Shown: in pieces, positions 37,251 to 49,126 of the stretch
How positions within the stretch are numbered: position 1 is the stretch's first letter
How the letters are laid out: every line of letters starts with the position of its first letter
Origin: Tetrahymena elliotti 4EA
Taxonomy: Eukaryota; Ciliophora; Oligohymenophorea; Hymenostomatida; Tetrahymenidae
Direction of reading: 5' to 3'
Assembly (NCBI GenBank): GCA_000231825.2
Contig: AFXF02001796.1
Span: 124,001-188,000 of the forward strand
DNA: 64,000 nt
The notes under the pieces: model-generated
What the model was told of the DNA's origin: nothing
What the model saw: only the letters and a program-made list of their open reading frames with translations
Database searches by the model: none
Position numbers and translations under genes: made by a program

Positions 37251-37979
37251 AATAGTTCGTCATTTTTCACTTAAAAACAATAATTAAAAGTTAAATAATT
37301 GCTTTATTTGGGGGTTTTTTGTTTTTTTAAAATTAGACTAGATATAATTATGAGATTTCCATTTTTATAATAATCAATATCTTTTTAAATAAATTTTAAA
37401 CATTTTTAATTTGAAAATATCATTTTAGAATTTATCAGAGTTTATAATTTCATTTCTTTTCAAATCTAAATAATTTTTTCTTGATGTTTTGTAAAATTAA
37501 ACTTTATACTTTTATTAAGATTTGATTTACTAAACACAAAATGTTAACGTAAAAGATAACAAATTCAATAAATGAAAGAATGATGATAGAATTATATGAT
37601 AATTATATGGAAAATTTATTCTACCACTTTTTTTCATATTAATATATTTTATTTACATTATAAATAATTTTATTTTGATAAAATAAAAGAAAAAGATTAT
37701 TATGAATATTTATTTATCTCTTAATATCTCATTGTTTCTAGTTAGCTAGCTAGCTGGCTTGATTTGATTTTTAACTCATTTAAGATTTACTATAAATGTT
37801 GATTCTAATATGCTATTTAAGTAAATATTAACAAATATTTTTTTCTTTAAATTCTATTTGATTCTTTGAATAATTTAGTCATAATTCTCAAATTAGAAAT
37901 TTTAATGATTACATAAACACCTTAAGATTTATTTTGCTGGAAATTTTTAAAATTTTAATTGTTGTCATTATTCAAAGCA
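37251..37979. other. Intergenic spacer
   Basis: AT-rich gap including a GCTAGCTAGCTGGC microrepeat near 37745. It holds the 3' flank of the minus-strand gene at 37980. No gene seen. Confidence 0.4.
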
Positions 37980-40337
37980 TCATAATTTTTAATCTTCAAT
38001 ATGAGAAAGCCACTTTTTACAATTTTACTAAAATTCAACAGCATAAAAATGCATCTCTTCAATATTTGCTTCTTTTTCTGTAAGATTTTGAGAAAATAAT
38101 GAGCTTGTATTTGTAGAATATGTTTGGCCAATATTTTTCAAATAGTTCAAACTGCTATTAATATTTTTCAGATAATCATTAATTCCTTATTAGTCTTCTA
38201 GATTAGAGTCCTATTTTGTCATACTACTTGTTTTCTTTTATCCTTAAGTTGTAGAAGAAGTTATATCTTTTTCATTGAGAACTCTACCGGAAGAAAGTTC
38301 TTGAGTGTTTTTTTAAGAAGAAAGCTAGACATCAGAGTCTGTGAAATTATGTAGTGCTTTTAGTGGTTATACTTTTTCTTGCTATTAACTATTTTAAAAA
38401 TATCCACCATAGCTATTTTAGTTTTTATTTATTTGAGGGTTTTTTTATGAAGACATTCTTTGTCCTTGGTTAGTATGTGTAGTATGATTATTTGGGCTTT
38501 TTGTTCCTGTTGGTTTTTTGATTTCTCCACTATTATTTTATTAGTTGGGATAATGATTACTGCTATCATTAGTATTGCTACTGTAGCTATTTTAAATGTA
38601 ATTTTTCAAATTGTTTATTCTTGTTTATCTTATTTGAGACTCTGTTAAGTTATTCAAATTTATATTATCCATATTCATATCTACAAAACTTTAGTTATCT
38701 GCATTTTTAGAAGATTAGTTCATATTTCCTACATAACTCACATTGTTTGAAATATTAGCAGAGTTTATTCCTAAATTAGACTAATTACTGCTATTTAAAT
38801 GTCCAGTGTTGTTATAGTGCTAACTCTGAGATGATCTAGATATATTTTCTAAAATAGCACCACTTCCTCCACTACCTTAAGCAGCATTTATTTTACCTCT
38901 GAATGGTAAGTTACTACCTCCATTACTATTATTTCTTGATTTTTTCAAAAACATTCCACTTTGAGTGTGGGCTGCCTCCTCTATCTCAGATAAATTAATA
39001 TTATTTTTAGTGCTTGTCTATTATGTAATTTAAGTTCTTCCTAAAATATCAATCATATTTTTAGTTGAAGAGTTTAAATTTTATTTTATCCTATATTACT
39101 AAGATTTTTTCATATTATTTGTATCATCATCATTCATATTTTTAGTTGAAGATTATAACTAACTCATTAGCATTTATGTATTCATCATATTTGTATTAAC
39201 GTTTCCAACATTTCCTGCTCCATTTTATCTCTAATCTATTTTAAAATTAAATATGATTCAAAATAATTTTCCATAAATCAAAAACGAGGTAAATTTTATA
39301 GTTTTTTAACTTTTGAGAGTTACAAATCTTGGGATTTAGTAAAAATTAGTAAGAAAATGCTTTTTAATAGCCACAAACCGATTATGAAAAAGTAATTTTT
39401 TTATTAATATTTATAAATAATTTAAAAATAAAAACTTGAAAATAAAATATTGATTGCTGATGCTAGATATTTTTAAAATTAAATAATTAAACAATACTAT
39501 AATTGAATTCAATTTCCTAATTTTTTTTAATGTTTTTACAAATAAACTGTTAAAGACATTTTTATTATAGCTTTATTTATCTAGATAAGCATTTGTTTGA
39601 GCTAATAAGCTGTAAAGTATTAAAATTTAATTTGCCTTACTGTTGATTGAAATATTTTTTAAGTATTTTTAATTAAAAATTTTTATTTCGTTTCTTAATA
39701 TGATTAATAATTAAAGAAACTAACTGCTCAAAATAAAGAAAAATGGTTTTTTATGTCAGTAACAAAAATATTTTTTTTAATTTACTTTGACTAATATAGC
39801 GAGCCCTAATGTTATTTCTTCCAGCTGATTTTGCCCTTGATTCTTTTTCTTTTGCCTAATTTATTAAATTAAAAATATAAGTTTTTTTACAAGTAAGATT
39901 TATTTTAAGAATAAAATAAAGTATTTAGAAATAATTTAATACATCTTTTAGCTATTCTTAACTAGGTGAGGCATAGTTAAACTAAATTTGTTGGAGTTTA
40001 ATATCAGACCCAAAACTTTACTTTTTATTATAAATACAACTTTTACTTTCTCATAAGAAATTCTATTGTTATCTTATGAAATTTCTAATGTAATCAAATT
40101 TACTTTTGATCGCAGTGCTTAGTTTTCAGAAGTTGGATTTGGACTAATATTTCTTGTATTCAATTTTGAAAAGCTGTAATTTGTTGTATTTTCAATTATG
40201 TTTTATGTTGCACTGCTATTTCTTAATAGGTTTTATTAATAAAAAGTTTTATTTCCACCAATTCCTTGATTAACTACATTATTTCTAGGTCCTATATTTT
40301 CATGCTAATTTTAAGAGCTCACTCCTATTTTTAACAT
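37980..40337 (-). CDS. Q/N/S-rich hypothetical protein, four exons
   Basis: Exons 40104-40337, 39943-40020, 39786-39855 and 37980-39235 sum to 1638 nt (545 aa), with matching phases at every junction. The introns are 83 nt, 87 nt and one long (550 nt). The N-terminal part has a basic patch (A-K-E-K-E-S-R-A-K-S-A-G-R). The middle is rich in Asn, Ser and Gln with two S-T-K-N-M repeats and a G-S-G-G-S-G-A run. The last ~90 residues look folded: I-N-D-Y-L-K-N-I-N-S-S-L-N-Y-L-K followed by E-E-M-H-F-Y-A-V-E-F and C-K-K-W-L-S-H-I-E. No membrane helix or known domain. Exons 1-3 rest on frame and phase consistency plus exon-like composition; exon 4 is secure. Confidence 0.65.
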
Positions 40338-42042
40338 TTTAGTTAAATAAATTTTGCAAATAAAAAAAAGAATTATAAATTAAATATTAATTAGCATTTT
40401 ACTTATTGGGGATTATTTGTGTGAGCTGTAAATTGCTTAACCTTTCATATTTAGTGCAGCTAAGTTTGCTAATTCTTTAATTTGTAAAATATATTAATAA
40501 TCAACAAGAAGCTATTAGTGAATAATCAACTATAAATGTTTCAACTGTCTTAAATGTTTGTTTAAATTTGTTAACTTGTAAAAAGCTACTAAGAACTAAT
40601 TCTATTTTAGAATAACTAATGATAAGGTATTTTATTTTATCCCTAGATTTTATTAGTATCTACTGTAAATGTATCTATCCTTTGATATTATTCTGTTATA
40701 AGTTATTAAGATTTAGGTATTTGTTTTTATTGAAGACTTATAATAACTATACCTTTATTAGTGATATAAACTAAATATTATTATTTACTTGATGTTTGAT
40801 AAAAAAGTTTAATAATCTAATAAAATGAACGATTATTAGTGATTTGGATCACATTAATTTTTCTTGGCTATAAATCTAAGGATTAAAGTAAAGAAAAAAA
40901 AAGATAAATGATATTAACTAATATTTTACTATTTACTTTATCATTAATTCATTTCTTTTTTCAATTATTTATAATTTTGATTTCTTGTTGTTTGTGAATC
41001 GTAATTGTAATAATAACTTAAACATAACCACAAAATATATTTTTATGTCTTTTATGATCACATATTTTTAAAATATTTACTATAAATCTAAAAATAAAAA
41101 ATGAATTTTTAAAATAAAAGAATTTCAAATTTGTTCACCAACTATACTTATTTTACAAATACAGGGCTAAAAAAATTTTATTTTCAAAATTTATAAAAAC
41201 TGGAAAAAGAAACAACAAAAAGTAGGATTTAAATCAAATTTTAAATTAAAATATTTTATTTTAAAAACACAAAGGATTAGAATATCTAGATAAATTTAAT
41301 AAGCTTGATTAGGAATCTAAAAGAATTAAATTATAGTTACTTTTATTTATAATTTAGATTTTAGTTTTAAATTAATTATCAAGATAAAATGATTATACAT
41401 ATAAAAAAATTAATGAAATTCTTTTCCTCATCACTTTTTTTTAATAAAAATAACCTTAAATTTTTTTATTTTTTTGTTGATTATTTTTTTATTTTAATTT
41501 TGTAATAATGAAAAAGGCAATTTAAATGTTGTTGAGAAAATTATTTTTGATTTTGAACTTTATTTTAATGAATAGGATTAAATTGTGTATTGATTATAAA
41601 TTTAAATTTTAAAAATAAATTAAAATTTAGAAATATTCAAATAGAAATGGATGATGTATTTTTTGAAAATATATGAAATTCTAATTATTATTTGCATCCT
41701 ATTTTTTCCTGATAATAAATAAAACAAAATGAATGAAATTGCTTGGTGCTATGGTGTTATAAATGAATATTTGCTGAATAATAAAAGAGACGAAGAATTA
41801 ATTTGTTAAAAATGATAGAAAAGGAGGCATACATAATTAAAATTAAATGGAACTAGGGGAAAAATGTGAAAGAAAAAGCACATTATTATTAAAAGACAGA
41901 ATGGTTAATTTATTCGGGTTGGGTGAAAATTGCCGAGGACTAAATATCAAAGGCGAGTCAAAGATATTAAAAGATAATTAAAAAAAGTAAAAAAGACTAA
42001 TAAATTACATATATACAACAATATAAAGAAGAATAAAGAAAA
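40338..42042. other. Long divergent intergenic region
   Basis: 1.7 kb between the minus-strand gene start and RPS14. The last ~250 bases before 42043 have somewhat higher GC (near 41910-41960) and are the likely RPS14 promoter and leader. No gene found in the rest. Confidence 0.4.
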
Positions 42043-43602
42043 ATGGTAATTTTAAACTTATAACATTTACCTTAATATAATCTAATCTTATTGAAGGTTC
42101 TTATAGCTCAAATATGGCTTCATCCAAAGCAATTCAAGAATTCATTTTTTCACTTTTCAAAATAAAACCTCTTCATCTAATTATCTTCATGCGACGCAAT
42201 TTTTTTCCTAGTTAGTTTATCATGATGATTTTTATTAAAGGAACTGCTTAATTTTCATCCAAAGTTAGATGAATGTTAATGGGAATTGTGTCCAAAGCAG
42301 CAATAGGATAGGATAAATCCATAATAAATTATGAAATATTTGAGAAATAAAAAAATTGTCTGGATGAATTTAGCATATGTGCTATTTTGTTGAATCTATT
42401 ATGCAAATCTTTGTTTTATTGAGTTTTGCTATGAATCAATGATATTAATTTAGCTAATAAGAATCTAAAATAAAGATGAGATTTAATAATTCAATGCAAA
42501 AATTTCTATTTCAAGATTATCTAAAATGTTTTATTTAAAATTTTAGGCTCCCAAGAAGACTGCCCCCGTTCAAAAGGAAGTTATCTCCTATGGTCCCCCC
42601 AACGTTGGTGCTAACGAAAACGTTTTCGGTGTTTGCCACATCATGGCCACCTGGAACGATACTTTCATCCACGTTACCGATCTTTCCGGTAGAGAAACCC
42701 TTGTTAGAGTTACTGGTGGTATGAAGGTCAAGGCTGACAGAGAAGAATCCTCTCCTTATGCTGGTAAATATTCCCTCTAATAGCAAAAATCTTATCAAAA
42801 TTATAGAATATCTTCCATTAAATAAATGTATTGCTAATGAAGCAAAGGTGTAATAAATTAATAAGTATGGCAAAATAAAACATATTGTTACAACTAATTG
42901 GCACTGCCAGTAAAATATTAAAATTCAGTCCTAGCTTTAATGTAGATTTAGGTTGACAATTGTTCTAGCAAATATACATGAATTTGAGAAAATATATAGT
43001 TATTTAGTTTAAGTAAGTATCTCAAAATACAGTATAAGAATGAAGATAAACAGTTTTAATATAGTTATCTAAAACAAAATTTCAAAGCAATCAATCATAA
43101 AGGGAACATAAAATACTGAGATATGCAAGAAGAGTAATTTCAATAATAAGTCTAATGCAATAAACATATTTTTATCAAAAATGAAAACTTCTACTAACTT
43201 TACTATTTTTCAATAAGTTGCTATTAACTCGTACTAATAAATATCAGCAAGCAATCATAAGCAAAATTTTACATAACAATATCATGTTTATTTAATGGAT
43301 GATAGATAATTTTGTAGTAACTAAAATTCATTATGCTAACTAATTTTTAAATTTAATAATAAATAGCTATGCAAGCTGCTATCGATGTTGTTAACAGATG
43401 CAAGGAATTAAAGATCAACGCTTTACACATTAAGTTAAGAGCTAAGGGTGGTGTTGAAACCAAGCAACCTGGTCCTGGTGCCCAATCTGCTTTAAGAGCT
43501 TTGGCCCGTTCTGGTATGAAAATTGGAAGAATTGAAGATGTTACCCCCATCCCTACCGATTCTACCAGAAGAGAAGGTGGTCGTAGAGGTAGAAGATTGT
43601 GA
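42043..43602 (+). CDS. RPS14: 40S ribosomal protein S14 (uS11)
   Basis: Exons 42043-42045, 42547-42763 and 43367-43602 total 456 nt (151 aa, the normal eukaryotic length). The first exon is only the ATG, followed at once by a 501-nt intron; the second intron is 603 nt, far longer than others in this window. The product has the uS11 hallmarks [29 protein letters not shown] and [12 protein letters not shown], and the basic tail [11 protein letters not shown]. It sits in the small-subunit platform, near the 3' end of 18S rRNA. Codon choice is strongly biased (GGT, GTC, AAG, TTC; Gln only as CAA), unlike the low-expression neighbours, fitting very high expression. Confidence 0.98.
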
Positions 43603-44786
43603 TCAACCTTAACTTCATATTATATAAATCAAAATATTTTTTAAATAATGCTGAAATAATACTTATAGTTATTTGTAATAATATTAATATATCTAAGTAT
43701 TTTATTCTGCTTATATATTATTTAAATCCACTTCTAAATTTATAAAAATCGTTTCTCATCATTTCACTTATATACAAATACTCTAATTCATATCATTATA
43801 CAATACTATTTAACCACATTTTTTCTATTTTCTTATATAATTTCTTATCAATCCAAACCAAAAAAAATAAAAAGCATAGAGATAAACGAGTTCAAAAAAG
43901 ATAAAACATAAAAATTTTAATTTTAGAACTGAACAAATTTAAATTAATGTTTGGTTTGAAACTTAATTTATCTTTTTTATTTTTAGATATTCCTTGAATG
44001 TAACTTTATTGCACTAAACACAAAATTTTATTATTTCAAAAAATCAATTCTTTAGCAAAAATAAGATAAACCATTATTTTTTTTGAACCTAAGATAATAA
44101 ATATCATTTTATCCAAAAAAATTTTTCTATTATAATCTTATGAATTAATTTAAAAATTTTTTAATTTTTAAATTATTGTGATTTGTTATTTTGATAAATA
44201 TAGTTAAATTGATAAAAATTATTTTATATTTTATTTCTGGATTAAAAAAAGAAAAGATTTTTTTTACTTTGCTTTTCTAAATTTTTAAAAATCATCTTTC
44301 AAATCTTTCAAAAATGGAAGAAAAATAAACATTTTTAGAAATAATTAAATAAAATTGATAAATACATAGATGATTTAAAATGAATTGTTTCTAATTTTTT
44401 TTTATTGTCAAAAAATATTTCTAAAATCTTAAAAATAGAATTTATTTCTCCAAATTTATTTAAAATAAATGATAAATTATACTGGTTTTTTATTTGGTTT
44501 TTCTCAACAAAATTAGTTGATTTTACCTTTTTTGATATATAACGAATTTTTATTTTTTGAGCAATAATAAAGCATTTAATGATATTTACATTTACTATAA
44601 ATTGTGCTTGACATAATCTATAATTCCAAAATAATAATCTTTAATTCTTGATATAGTTGTGATCTTTCAAAAATAGCTTTTTAGTTAAGATTTTAAAAAT
44701 ATAAAAATACTAATAGATAATTATTAGTTTAGTTCAGATACTTAAAATTATTAAAGGTTCATTAATAAAAAAGCTTTATAAACTTT
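43603..44786. other. Intergenic region
   Basis: 1.2 kb of AT-rich spacer between two plus-strand genes. No open frame or RNA supported. Confidence 0.4.
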
Positions 44787-46223
44787 ATGGATAGTTACTC
44801 GTAGCTTCTTGATAGCATCAATGAGCTTTTAGATAAGTAGAAATACATTATTTTAAATTTTTTTTGCAATAAGTGGAGATGATTTTGAAAATATCAATTT
44901 AACATTATTAAATGTTTCTAATTTTTTCATTTAATTTACCAGGCGTTTTAAGTGTGATTATCATTATAAAGAAAACGATAGCGTTTCTTTTACTCTTGAG
45001 GATTTAGAGTGGGAAGACATCCTTGAGTGGGCAAATCAGGAATTATTGAAAATAAATAGAATTAAAAATACTACTAGTAATCAAGATCTTAATCAAAGAA
45101 TTTATTCACTTTTTAAAAACATACTAAAGTAATTCCATAGATTTAGTCAAGAGGTATTAAATAAATATATTTTATAATGATTGAATTAGAATCTTTTGTC
45201 TACTATACAAGTATGGCTTTTTTCATTTTATTAATTTTTTATAATTAGGAAAAATAAAGCTTTTAACAAACTATAATTCTCTAAAGCTTAGAGCTTCTAT
45301 TAAAAAATAATTATAAATAAAATATTTAGCTGTGTCTTGAGTTGACTTAAATAGTAATTAATAATCATAAAAAATACATTTTATAGTAAAGAGTTTTCAA
45401 TATGATAAAATTAGATTGTTTAAAAAGATCCCTCAAACTTAGAAATTCTTTATTTAGTTAGCAGTATTTTTTATAAGACAAAACAATATGAGGAAGCAAT
45501 GTAAATATTTGAATATCAATATTAAACTTTCAATATTTTTTAGGAAATATTTAACCGAGTGTAAACAATTATGTCAAACTGAAACCTAAAAGTAAAATGT
45601 AAATGAACTAGAAGAATTAATTAAAAATAAGTAATCTTAGCTTTAAACTAATAATAAGCAGTAAGATTCTACAACTTAGGATTTATTAAAAGACAGTTGT
45701 TTTATAGACATAAATTGCACTAATTGTTAAGTATTATTAATTCATTTATTAGTAATAGTTTTTTGATAAATAAATTTTTGAATAGATTGATACAGATAGA
45801 AGCTCAGTAAAATAAAAGAATAAAAAAAAATAAAATAATTATGTTGTGGATTCAGAAGGAAGTTATAATGATACTCCTAAAAAAAGAAAATAAATTGAAT
45901 AATCAAGTAACTAATATAAAATTTTAAAATATAATGATGAGTGGGAAGAAGCAGATAAATATGGATATTTTAAAGTATTTGTTTACTCATTTAATGTGCT
46001 TAAATCTAAACTTGGAACATGTTAAAAAAGAAAAAGAGATCCTTAATAGATGTTCCCTCCAACAACATAACCTACTTAGTTAGGATTATCAGCTCATGAA
46101 ATATCATAATAAAAAACAAATAATTAATCAGAATTAAAATCTCCAGATAAAATATACCGAAACTCAAGAACTGATAATGAAATAAATTATAATAAAGAAG
46201 GTATAAAGCCTGAAGAACCTTGA
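44787..46223 (+). CDS. TPR-like protein with basic/disordered tail, six exons
   Basis: Exons 44787-44836, 44943-45128, 45249-45333, 45415-45500, 45544-45730 and 45786-46223 total 1032 nt (343 aa). All phases agree and it closes at TGA 46221-46223. The N-terminal half is helical: S-Q-L-L-D-S-I-N-E-L-L-D-K, then L-E-W-E-D-I-L-E-W-A-N. Two motifs resemble tetratricopeptide repeats: K-A-F-N-K-L-Q-F-S-K-A-Q-S-F-Y-Q-K-I, and D-P-S-N-L-E-I-L-Y-L then F-Y-K-T-K-Q-Y-E-E-A-M-K-Y. The C-terminal half is low complexity with a basic patch (T-P-K-K-R-K-Q), a possible nuclear signal, around a short ordered core (W-E-E-A-D-K-Y-G-Y-F-K-V-F-V-Y). Two TPR-like units suggest a scaffold or co-chaperone role, but the partner is unknown. 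Exon 3 boundaries were chosen for phase and repeat continuity. Confidence 0.65.
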
Positions 46224-46874
46224 ATTATTTTTGAAAATAGTAAAATATTAAAATATTGCTAATAGTTTTAATAAAATAAATTAAGATGACTTAAAATTAA
46301 TAATTATGAAATTAAAAAAATCTCTAAATTTAATTTATCTTTTGTAAAATATTTATAAAATTTGTTCTAGTTTTTATCTTTTCCTTAAATAATTTTATTC
46401 AAATAAAAGAAGAGATATTTAATTCAATAAAGCTCTTAGTTTCTCACAGTTTACAAAAATTCAATTAATTAATACTGAATATAAATAAAAAGAGTAAGTT
46501 AAAGTTAGAATAGATATTTTTGAATTAAATTGATAAAAGTAAACAATTAAAATCAAATAATTGCTGATCTTATTCAAAAATAAAATAAATTTAAATCAAT
46601 TAAATTGATAAAAGTAAACATTTTCAATCAAATAATTAATGATTAAAAATAATTCCATATTTTTAAAATAAAATAATGTTTAAATATTAAATCATTTTTT
46701 TGGAACTTATTTCAACATTACAAATTCCAATTATTTGAGTAAATATTAATTAAATTTTTTTATTTTGTATAATTTTTATGATATTTGAGATAAAAAATAT
46801 TACTTTAATTTCTATTATATTTTTTAAATGAATAGTTAATTTTAGGAGTATTTTTTAATTTATATTTTTATTAT
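46224..46874. other. Intergenic between convergent genes
   Basis: Both flanking genes end here. Contains a near-duplicate of about 25 bp (AAATTGATAAAAGTAAACA at roughly 46527 and 46601). Otherwise A/T-rich spacer. Confidence 0.4.
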
Positions 46875-48358
46875 TCATAAAAATGATACAGAAAGTAATG
46901 AATTTCCTCTTTAAGCTTTTTATAAATTTGATTATTTGTATCTATCATGACGAATCATGAAGGAAACTTCATTTTCATTTAGAATTCTACTTCCACCTAT
47001 AGAGCTTTATCTTTTTTTTCTATCCCTTTATTTAAATGAGGTTATTTTTAAATGAATGATTTTTAAAAATTTACTTATCATAAACATGCATTTTTTCTTT
47101 TGTTGATGGATAAAGAAGAGCAACTAAAGGTGATCTAGCATTATATGATCCACAGGGAGTATTTTTAATAAACATAGGCTTTATTTCTGATTTTTCAACA
47201 TTCATTTACAACTTTATATTTAAACTTTTAAAAAGTGAGATTATTCATTTATCTAAAATAAAATAAAATTGACTACTTTGGGACATTAAATCTTTGTTCT
47301 ACTTTTTATATTATCTTTTCAGGATTTTCTTTTTTAAGGTCTCCGGCATCATTCATTTAAGGAAATTTTTTAATATATTCATCCACAATATGTCTTCTTT
47401 TTTACATGTTGAAAGTATTTGTTCTAAATAATCTATTAATTTCTATTATAAAAGTAATATTTGAGCAAACATATTTTTTATGCATTTATTTTAATATTTT
47501 TTTAAAGCAATTTACCCTCTTTAACCTTCTTATAATCATGTCTATCAAAAAACTCTTCCATAATTCTCTCTAAAATATATATCATACTATCAAAAAAATT
47601 CTGATCTTTATTACGATCTCTAAGATTTCCCCAATGAAGAATTACAAGACTATATGAAATACTCTAATTATCATATTAAATATTTTAATTCTAAGCTGTT
47701 TATTTTAATAAATTTGTATACACATTCTTTAGCTTTTGAAGTAATTCTTTATATTTCTGAAGCTAACAGTTAAGGAGGAGCGTTAATCCTTTAAAACAAA
47801 AAATATAAATAAATACAAATTAATAATGATGAAATTGAATACCTATCTTTAGCTTCCTCTTCTAAAATACTTTATTTTTTCTCTATTTTATTCAAATCCT
47901 TTTTAAAAATAAACCTAAGATATACTTAAATTCTATTTTTATAATATGTTTTACTGAGCAATAGTCATATATTGAAACTAACAGCCTTAAAAAATCTTTA
48001 CTTTTGAGAAATATTTAAAATCTTCCTTAAATCATTAAATCTTTTTATTCTTTCTTTTCTTTTTTCATCTTAGCAAATTTTTCCTCTATTTATATACATG
48101 ATTTTTATTATTTTATTTATCATTTATCAAATCAAATAATGTTGTTGAAAGCATTTATTACTAATAACCTAAATAAACTTTTGCTCTAATTCAGTAAATT
48201 TTTCTTCAGGCCTTTTTATTTTAAAGTAAAGAAAGATGAGTAAAATAATTTTAAACTCTCTTTACATACTCACTTTGATTTGGATCATTTTTAACTTATG
48301 GTAAATGAGAACTAAATGTTATTTTTCTCTAATAATTGATGATATTACTTTAGTTCAT
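46875..48358 (-). CDS. PPP1R36-like protein (protein phosphatase 1 regulatory subunit 36 family)
   Basis: Eight exons on the minus strand: 48270-48358, 48169-48211, 47955-48083, 47871-47898, 47516-47788, 47277-47442, 47075-47224, 46875-47025. They total 1029 nt (342 aa) with consistent phases. After a charged N-terminal helix (E-E-K-F-A-K-M-K-K-E-K-K-E-Q) comes a helical core: Y-K-E-L-L-Q-K-L-K-N-V-Y, then Y-S-L-V-I-L-H-W-G-N-L, then F-F-D-S-M-I-Y-I-L. Most diagnostic are E-E-I-N-R-L-F-R-T-N-T-F-N and, later, A-R-S-P-L-V-A-L-L-Y-P-S-T-K-E-K. These match the two conserved blocks of animal PPP1R36 as I remember it. The family is found mainly in ciliated organisms and is linked to sperm/cilia PP1 regulation, which fits a ciliate. 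A classical R-V-x-F PP1-docking motif is not obvious. The 28-nt exon 4 is chosen from phase and could be misplaced. Confidence 0.7.
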
Positions 48359-48619
48359 TTAGTCAAATTAAACAACTATATTAATCAAATTATAAATTAT
48401 ACTTAAGAAAATCAAATTAAAAATTTTGTTAATTTTCGATCATTCAATAAATATCTTATAAAAGCTGAATATATTTAAGGACCTATTTAATCTAATTAAA
48501 TATTTTCTTATGTCAATTAAAAAAAATACAGTTAATTAAAATTTTTTAGACATATTTACTTAAATTAAATAAAATATTTCAATTGATTTAAAATTATTCA
48601 TAAATAATTCATATTTCAA

Positions 48620-49126
48620 ATGGCCTTAAAATTAAAAAGAAAGGATTCATTTATAATAATTGACAATGAGATTTGTGAAGCAAAGGTTAATTATCCTTTA
48701 AAGTATATGGTTGTTTTCAAATAGTATATTTAAAGAAATGATATGAAGTATTTGCTTAGAAATTATGAATTGGCATACATACTTCTTTAATAAGGAATGA
48801 AGAAAAAGAAAAAAGAAAGAGAGAGATTTTTAAAGAAATCTTGGAATAAAGGAAAAGAAGAAAATAATAAAAAAATAAAAATAAAAGAGCTAAGAAAAAG
48901 AAAATTTAGATACACAAAAAGGATTAGAAATGAACGTCACTGGTATGGAATAATTACATTAAAATTTAGTTTTTAAAAAATGAAATCTAGTTTCAAATAA
49001 GTAAAATTATTTTATAATAAAATGAATAGGTGGTGGTCTTACTCACGTCAAGTAATAAAATTGAAAATTTAGCACAAGTTTTAAAGAAAAACAAAATTCC
49101 ATAGCTTATTTTTTAGGATGATTTGA
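48620..49126 (+). CDS. Basic ORF of uncertain status
   Basis: Open frame of 168 aa from ATG 48620 to TGA 49124-49126. The first 60 residues look protein-like (F-I-I-I-D-N-E-I-C-E-A-K-V-N-Y-P-L-K-Y). The rest is a Lys/Arg/Glu-rich run that could be simply A-rich DNA. It overlaps the proposed first exon of the next gene. It may be real on its own, or it may be an alternative first exon: a GT at 48950 after codon start TG would splice in phase to 49278. Codon use is unlike the strongly biased exons downstream. Confidence 0.3.

Noticed and set aside
42216..42230. ATGATGA in RPS14 intron 1 as a box C/D snoRNA
   Set aside because: I found no CTGA box D at a suitable distance and no terminal stem, so the motif alone is not enough.
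42535..42873. Minus-strand open frame of 112 codons opposite RPS14
   Set aside because: It lies antisense to the RPS14 coding exon and its intron; openness follows from the exon's codon bias.
43353..43550. Minus-strand frame opposite RPS14 exon 3
   Set aside because: Shadow of the conserved uS11 coding sequence on the other strand.
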